DNA from: an uncultured Burkholderiales bacterium
GTDB taxonomy: Bacteria; Pseudomonadota; Gammaproteobacteria; Burkholderiales; Burkholderiaceae_E
Assembly: GCA_902826305.1 (NCBI GenBank)
Contig: CADEEH010000039.1
Span: 1-37,455 of the forward strand
Length of the DNA: 37,455 bases
Direction of reading: 5' to 3'
Part shown: piece after piece, positions 32,806-37,455 of the stretch
Layout: the number at the start of each line of letters is the position of its first letter
Position numbering within the stretch: the stretch's first letter is position 1
Notes under the pieces: generated by a model
Seen by the model: the letters and a program-made list of their open reading frames with translations, nothing else
What the model was told of the DNA's origin: nothing
Database searches by the model: none
Program-made: the position numbers and the translations under genes

Positions 32806-35523
32806 ATGCGCAACGATACCGCGGGCCCGATCCGCAGGCAGGACTATACCCCGCCGCCTTATCTGGTCGATCAGGTCGAACTCGTGTTCGACCTCGATCC
32901 CGATGCCACCCGTGTGTGCGTCGTCCAGCGGCTGCGACGCAACCCCGCCGGCAGCGGCCCGCTGCGCCTGGACGGCGACGGGCTGTCGCTGCTCGAACTG
33001 CGGATCGACGACCAGCCGGTCGACCCGGCGAGGTATCTGCTCGACGAGGCCGGCCTGACCCTGCCGGACCCGCCCGAGCGGTTCGTGCTGACGATCACCA
33101 ACGAACTTTCGCCGGCGTCCAACAGCGCGCTGATGGGCCTGTACGTCTCGCAGGACAACTTCTTCACCCAGTGCGAGGCGCAGGGATTCCGGCGGATCAC
33201 GTTCTACCAGGACCGGCCGGACGTGATGGCGCCGTTCAAGGTGACGCTGCGCGCGGACCGGCAGCGCTGCCCGGTGCTGCTGTCCAACGGCAACCTGGTC
33301 GGCAGCGGCACGTTGGCGGCAGGGGACGGCGGCGCCGACCGGCACTGGGCGACCTGGGTCGATCCGTTCCCGAAGCCGTCGTACCTGTTCGCGATCGTCG
33401 CCGGCCGTCTGGCCGTGCGCGAACGTACGCTGACCACGGCCAGCGGCCGCGAGGTGCTGCTGCAGGTGTGGGTCGAACCGGGCAACGAGGACAAGACCAG
33501 CCACGCGATGGATTCGCTGGTGCACGCGGTGCGCTGGGACGAGCAGCGTTATGGTCTCGAACTCGATCTCGACCGCTTCATGATCGTCGCCGTCGGCGAT
33601 TTCAACATGGGCGCGATGGAGAACAAGGGCCTGAACATCTTCAACACGAAGTACGTGTTCGCCCATCCCCGGATCGCCACCGACGTCGACTTCGCGAACG
33701 TCGAATCGGTCGTCGGTCACGAGTATTTCCACAACTGGACCGGCAATCGGGTCACCTGCCGCGACTGGTTCCAGCTGACGTTGAAGGAAGGGCTCACGGT
33801 CTTCCGTGACCAGGAATTCTCGGCCGACCTGCTCGGCCAGGCCGCCGGCGGCGACGCGGCGGCGGCCGCGAGCGGCCGCGCGGTCAAGCGGATCGAGGAC
33901 GTGCGGGTGCTGCGATCGGCCCAGTTCCCCGAGGACGCGGGCCCGATGGCCCACCCGATCCGGCCCGACGAGTATCTCGAGATCAACAACTTCTACACGG
34001 TCACCGTCTACGAGAAGGGTGCCGAGGTGATCCGGATGCTGCAGACGCTGGTCGGACGCGACGGATTCCGGCGCGGCATGGACCTGTATTTCGAGCGGCA
34101 CGACGGACAGGCGGTCACCTGCGAGGACTTCGTCGCCGCGATCGCCGATGCGAACGGGCGCGATCTGGCGCAGTTCCGCCGCTGGTACTCGCAGGCCGGC
34201 ACACCGCGGCTGAAGATCGACGGCAGTCACGATGCGGCGAAGCGGACCTTCACGTTGCGGGTACGGCAACTCGGCCTGCCCACGCCCGGCCAGCCGACGA
34301 AACTGCCGCTGCACGTGCCGCTGGCCGTCGGCCTGGTCGGCGAGGACGGTCGCGACCTGCCGCTGCGACTGGGCGAAGGCCGCGGGTCGCCCGGTGATCC
34401 GGACGTGATGCCGGCGTCGACGATGGTGCTCGAGGTGACCGAGCCCGACCAGCGTTTCGTGTTCACCGACGTCGATCGCCGCCCGACGGTGTCGCTGCTG
34501 CGGAACTTCTCGGCGCCGGTGATCGTCGATCACGACTACAGCGACGCCGAACTCGCGTTCCTCGCCGCACACGACGCCGATCCGTTCAACCGGTGGGAGG
34601 CGTCGCAGCGACTGACGGTGGCCTGTGTGCTGGCGACGCTGGACGGCGCACCCGCCGGTCAGCGTGCACGAACGCTGGTCGAGGCATTCGAGCGCGCGCT
34701 CGCCGATCCGGCCCTCGGACCGGCGTTCAAGGAACAGTTCTTCGTGCTGCCCAGCGAAGGGTTCATCGCCGAGCAGCTGACGGTCGTCGATCCGGGCCGT
34801 GTCCGGCAGGCCCGCGATGCGGTGCGCGACGTCCTGGCGCACGCCCTCGCGCCGTCCTGGCGCGCCACGTTCGAAGACAACCGTGTGCACGAAGCGTATG
34901 CCCCGGAGCCGGGACAGGCCGCCCGGCGCGCGCTGGCCAACGTCGCGCTCCAGTACTGGGTGGCCACCGGGGACGGTGCCGCCTGCGAAGCGGCCGAGCG
35001 GCAATTCGCGCAGTCGGACAACATGACCGACCGCCAGGCCGCACTCGGTGCGCTGCTGAACAGCCCGGCGCCGCAACGGCACGTGGTGCTGGCCGCGTTC
35101 GCCAGCGAGTTCGCCGGCGAACCGCTGGTGATGGACAAATGGTTCAGCCTGCAGGCGACGATGCACCGGCAGCCCGGCGACCCGCCGGTGCTCGAGCGGG
35201 TGCGCACGCTGATCGACCACCCGGCGTTCTCGCTGAAGAATCCGAACAAGGTCCGGGCGCTGATCGGGGCGTTCTGCAACGGCAACCTGGCCGAGTTCCA
35301 CACCGTCGACGGGGCGGGTTACGAGTTCTGGGCCGAACAGGTGCTGCGGCTGGACGCGATCAATCCGCAGGTCGCCGCGCGGATCGCCCGGGCGCTGGAC
35401 CGGTGGCGCAAGTTCGAACGCCGGCGCCAGGACGCGATGCACGCCGCGCTGCAGCGGGTGGCCGCGCACCGAGGACTGTCCAACGACGTCTCCGAGATCG
35501 TCGGCAAGGCGCTCAGCGCCTGA
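32806..35523 (+). CDS. pepN: Aminopeptidase N (M1 family)
   Basis: PepN is a broad-specificity cytoplasmic zinc aminopeptidase that removes N-terminal residues from peptides and completes protein turnover. The 905-aa length is close to the E. coli enzyme (870 aa). The exopeptidase motif GAMEN (269-273) and zinc site HEYFH (305-309) with the downstream Glu328 (LKEGL) are intact, and the surrounding [20 protein letters not shown] is typical of the PepN subgroup. After QEFSADL there is an Ala/Gly-rich insert of about 15 residues absent from the E. coli enzyme. The C-terminal helical domain (about 550-905) is complete. The ATG at 32806 is the natural start; the upstream gap to the divergent lipoprotein is short. 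fbp follows 31 bp downstream, an arrangement also common in Burkholderiales. Confidence 0.96.
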   Translation: MRNDTAGPIRRQDYTPPPYLVDQVELVFDLDPDATRVCVVQRLRRNPAGSGPLRLDGDGLSLLELRIDDQPVDPARYLLDEAGLTLPDPPERFVLTITNELSPASNSALMGLYVSQDNFFTQCEAQGFRRITFYQDRPDVMAPFKVTLRADRQRCPVLLSNGNLVGSGTLAAGDGGADRHWATWVDPFPKPSYLFAIVAGRLAVRERTLTTASGREVLLQVWVEPGNEDKTSHAMDSLVHAVRWDEQRYGLELDLDRFMIVAVGDFNMGAMENKGLNIFNTKYVFAHPRIATDVDFANVESVVGHEYFHNWTGNRVTCRDWFQLTLKEGLTVFRDQEFSADLLGQAAGGDAAAAASGRAVKRIEDVRVLRSAQFPEDAGPMAHPIRPDEYLEINNFYTVTVYEKGAEVIRMLQTLVGRDGFRRGMDLYFERHDGQAVTCEDFVAAIADANGRDLAQFRRWYSQAGTPRLKIDGSHDAAKRTFTLRVRQLGLPTPGQPTKLPLHVPLAVGLVGEDGRDLPLRLGEGRGSPGDPDVMPASTMVLEVTEPDQRFVFTDVDRRPTVSLLRNFSAPVIVDHDYSDAELAFLAAHDADPFNRWEASQRLTVACVLATLDGAPAGQRARTLVEAFERALADPALGPAFKEQFFVLPSEGFIAEQLTVVDPGRVRQARDAVRDVLAHALAPSWRATFEDNRVHEAYAPEPGQAARRALANVALQYWVATGDGAACEAAERQFAQSDNMTDRQAALGALLNSPAPQRHVVLAAFASEFAGEPLVMDKWFSLQATMHRQPGDPPVLERVRTLIDHPAFSLKNPNKVRALIGAFCNGNLAEFHTVDGAGYEFWAEQVLRLDAINPQVAARIARALDRWRKFERRRQDAMHAALQRVAAHRGLSNDVSEIVGKALSA

Positions 35524-35554
35524 ACGGGCAAAGAATCACACGGAAGGGGAAGCC

Positions 35555-36571
35555 ATGGCGCGCGTCGTCAGTCTCACGCAATACCTGGTCGAAAAGCAGC
35601 GCGAGAAGGGGCTGATCCCCGGCGAGCTGCGCCTGCTGCTGGAAGTGGTCGCCCGGGCCTGCAAGCGGATCAGCCTGTCGGTCAGCAAGGGCGCCCTGGC
35701 CGGCATGCTCGGCGACGCCGGGACCGAGAACGTGCAGGGCGAAGTGCAGAAGAAACTCGACGTGATCGCGAACTCGACGCTGCTGGAGGCCAACGAATGG
35801 GGCGGGCACCTGGCGGCGATGGCCTCCGAGGAGATGGACGAGCCGTACACGATCCCGAACCGCTACCCGATGGGCGAGTTCCTGCTGCTGTTCGATCCAC
35901 TCGACGGGTCGTCGAACATCGACGTCAATGTCTCGATCGGCACGATCTTCTCGGTGCTGAAGCTGCCCGAGGGCATCAGCGAGCCGAAGATCGAACACTT
36001 CCTGCAGCCCGGCGCGCGCCAGCTGGCCGCCGGTTACGCGGTGTACGGCCCGTCGTCGCAGCTGGTGCTGACGGTAGGCGACGGCGTCGCCTCGTTCACG
36101 CTCGATCGCGAGACCGGGAGCTGGTCACTGACCAACCCGCGCATGTCGATTCCGGCGCAGACCCGCGAGTACGCGATCAACGCGTCGAACGCGCGCCACT
36201 GGTATCCGCCGGTGCGGCAATACGTCGACGAGCTGCTCGCCGGCTCGACCGGCAGCCGTGGCAAGGACTACAACATGCGCTGGGTGGCCTCGATGGTCGC
36301 CGACGTGCACCGGATCATGACCCGCGGCGGCATCTTCATGTATCCGCGCGACGCCCGCGAACCGGACAAGCCGGGCAAGCTGCGCCTGATGTACGAGGCC
36401 AATCCGATGGCGTTCCTGGTCGAGCAGGCCGGCGGCGCCGCGACCGACGGCACGACACGGATCCTCGACATCCAGCCGGAGAAGCTGCACCAGCGGGTCG
36501 CGGTGTTCCTGGGTTCGAAGAGTGAAGTCGACCACGTGACCGCGCTGCATCACAAGGCCGGGGCGGGCTGA
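35555..36571 (+). CDS. fbp: Class I fructose-1,6-bisphosphatase
   Basis: This 338-aa enzyme hydrolyses fructose-1,6-bisphosphate to fructose-6-phosphate in gluconeogenesis, with magnesium. It has the usual family length. The signature [20 protein letters not shown] (113-132) holds metal ligands Asp114 and Asp117. Upstream are the [15 protein letters not shown] and MASEEMDEP segments, the latter with acidic metal ligands around residues 92-93. The sugar-binding [15 protein letters not shown] and [18 protein letters not shown] segments are present near the C-terminus. An AAGGGGAAG ribosome-binding site precedes the ATG. It follows pepN by 31 bp and is likely co-transcribed. With pyruvate carboxylase in the same window it fits a gluconeogenic lifestyle, though this is general metabolism. 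Confidence 0.96.
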   Translation: MARVVSLTQYLVEKQREKGLIPGELRLLLEVVARACKRISLSVSKGALAGMLGDAGTENVQGEVQKKLDVIANSTLLEANEWGGHLAAMASEEMDEPYTIPNRYPMGEFLLLFDPLDGSSNIDVNVSIGTIFSVLKLPEGISEPKIEHFLQPGARQLAAGYAVYGPSSQLVLTVGDGVASFTLDRETGSWSLTNPRMSIPAQTREYAINASNARHWYPPVRQYVDELLAGSTGSRGKDYNMRWVASMVADVHRIMTRGGIFMYPRDAREPDKPGKLRLMYEANPMAFLVEQAGGAATDGTTRILDIQPEKLHQRVAVFLGSKSEVDHVTALHHKAGAG

Positions 36572-36589
36572 ACACGAGGCGTTGGAGCC

Positions 36590-36604
36590 GACGACCCCGT
36601 CGTC
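36590..36604. terminator. Weak hairpin after fbp
   Basis: GACGAC and GTCGTC pair around a CCC loop 19 bp after the fbp stop. No T-run follows, so it is a weak terminator candidate. Confidence 0.2.
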
Positions 36605-36656
36605 GAGGTGCATCAGCCGCCAGTACCGCCGTCGCCCTGGCGGGCGCAGGCGGATG

Positions 36657-36851
36657 TCACCGATCGCAGAAACCCCGACTGCCTAGCGTCAGCGCGAGCA
36701 GCCTGACCTCCAGGCGCAACACCGCCAAGGCTTCCGGTGTCAAGGGCTCCGGAGGTTCAGCGGCATCGGCATCGCCGGCGGCTCCCGGCGGATCGCTCCT
36801 GCGCTGACCTCGATCCTGGCCGCTCGGCGCGGTGGGTCCGTTGATCGTCAT
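36657..36851 (-). CDS. Possible small hypothetical protein (64 aa)
   Basis: The ATG is preceded by GAGGGGAAG immediately upstream, a strong ribosome-binding site. The product begins MTINGPTAPSG, has a hydrophilic Pro/Ala/Asp-rich first half and a helical second half (ALAVLRLEVRLLALTLG), and ends GFCDR. No family is recognised and no signal peptide or membrane segment is evident. It lies alone in a gene-poor gap, in the opposite direction to fbp. It could be a real small gene or a chance frame in GC-rich DNA. Confidence 0.35.
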   Translation of the reverse strand: MTINGPTAPSGQDRGQRRSDPPGAAGDADAAEPPEPLTPEALAVLRLEVRLLALTLGSRGFCDR

Positions 36852-37095
36852 CTTCCCCTCGTATTGGTTCGGCGTCGCGTGGCGCGGCGTCCGGCGATGT
36901 CACGGCTGTGCGCGCACTTTAGCGGCTTGCGGGGCCGGAAGTCCGGCATTCGAGCAGGCATCAGGGAATTGGAAGCCTGGAAACAACACTGCCCCGGGTG
37001 ACCCGCCCACGCCGGGCCGCCCACCGGACAAAAGTTGACCCAGGAAGGTCCGAAATGTTGCCCAGGGAGGTCCCCCGGTTGTGCGGACCCCTACC
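36852..37095. other. Non-coding stretch before the acetyltransferase gene
   Basis: No gene is supported here. The composition is less GC-skewed than in the flanking genes. The only structure I see is the pair of near-identical direct repeats at 37034-37073. Confidence 0.5.
37034..37073. repeat. Two near-identical direct repeats, possible transposon-end relic
   Basis: GTTGACCCAGGAAGGTCC (37034-37051) is followed at a 23-bp period by GTTGCCCAGGGAGGTCC (37057-37073). Short tandem repeats built on a TTGACCCA-type core resemble the multiple-repeat termini of IS21-family elements. No transposase is nearby, so this would be a relic or solo end. Confidence 0.4.
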
Positions 37096-37455
37096 CTACC
37101 CGAGGTCGAGTGAACACAGCCGCATCGTCGGATCCGACGGTTCCGGCTCGACCCGATAACCCAGGTGGCGCATCAGCCGCAACATGCCGTCGTTGCTGGC
37201 CAGCACGAACCCTTCGATCCGCTTCAGGCCCTTGCCCCGCGCCAGCGCCGCGATCTCGCGCATCAGCGTCGATCCCAACCCCCTGCCCTGGTACTCGTCG
37301 GCGACGGTCAGCGCGAACTCGCAGGTGTCGCGGTCGGGATACAGCAGGTACCGGACCACGCCGATGATCCGTTCGTCGTCGGCGATCGCGACGATCGCCA
37401 TCTCGCGGTCGTAGTCGATCTGCGTGTAGCGCACCAGCATCTTCGGCGGCAGCTC
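37096..37455 (-). CDS. GNAT acetyltransferase domain, C-terminal part of a probable acyl-CoA synthetase-like protein acetyltransferase
   Basis: The frame is open to the window edge, so the 5' part lies outside. The visible 119 residues end in a complete GNAT core: VVRYLLYPDRDTCEFALTVAD, then the acetyl-CoA-binding motif YQGRGLGSTLM, a helix with REIAALARGKGLKRIEGFVLA, and NDGMLRLMRHLGYRVE. The preceding RYTQIDYDREMAIVAI segment is characteristic of the GNAT domain fused behind an NDP-forming acyl-CoA-synthetase-like region in Pat-type lysine acetyltransferases, which acetylate proteins such as acetyl-CoA synthetase. The synthetase-like part is not visible, so the fusion is inferred from this segment. 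It is read towards fbp, with a 524-bp gap between. Confidence 0.8.
   Translation of the reverse strand, partial: ELPPKMLVRYTQIDYDREMAIVAIADDERIIGVVRYLLYPDRDTCEFALTVADEYQGRGLGSTLMREIAALARGKGLKRIEGFVLASNDGMLRLMRHLGYRVEPEPSDPTMRLCSLDLG

Noticed and set aside
32671-35469. Minus-strand open frame of about 932 codons opposite pepN
   Set aside because: It is antisense to an intact aminopeptidase N with all motifs; the product has no family features.

Overview
The window is about 37.5 kb of very GC-rich proteobacterial chromosome. The adjacent pepN-fbp pair, the Burkholderiales-like class I fructose-1,6-bisphosphatase, a single-chain pyruvate carboxylase and a DUF4136-type lipoprotein point to a betaproteobacterium, probably in or near Burkholderiales. 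A PlsB-type acyltransferase is more typical of gammaproteobacteria, so placement stays tentative. No rRNA, tRNA, CRISPR array, prophage or intact insertion sequence was seen.

Layout. (1) 1-8710 is mostly housekeeping: the 3' end of a GH15 glycoside hydrolase, an HDOD protein, then on the minus strand a VOC-family protein, plsB and pyruvate carboxylase. (2) 8975-13131 (plus strand) holds two tandem subtilisin-like lipoproteases with C-terminal P domains. They are followed by a small secreted protein that looks like a subtilase prodomain without its protease. The two proteases share a 392-bp block with no differences, a sign of recent gene conversion. (3) 13132-13643 is a non-coding, strongly palindromic block with four stacked inverted repeats, lying between convergent gene groups. 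(4) 13642-31936 (minus strand) is the most unusual part. In transcription order it encodes an 848-aa and a 3032-aa repetitive surface or secreted protein, a TolC-like outer-membrane protein, a short periplasmic adaptor, a GAF-like/HlyD membrane protein, and an M50 zinc-protease/HlyD chimera with a PqqD-like N-terminus. Several genes overlap by 4 bp. (5) 32075-37455 holds a DUF4136-like lipoprotein divergent from pepN, then fbp, a gene-poor stretch with a possible transposon-end relic, and the 3' end of a GNAT-type protein acetyltransferase gene.

How the main cluster may work. Both large proteins carry the same two terminal tags. Near the N-terminus is a (L/V)EPRMLFDGA motif. At the C-terminus is a basic, proline-rich tail bounded by two cysteines (C-x56-C and C-x57-C) with shared FAEP and FSEQV blocks, and Cys is the last residue. 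Neither protein has RTX repeats or a classical Sec signal that I can see, and no ABC-transporter ATPase is present in the window. I infer a dedicated export/processing system in which the M50-HlyD, GAF-HlyD, adaptor and TolC proteins handle the two tagged substrates. The tags and gene order are seen directly; the mechanism is inference.
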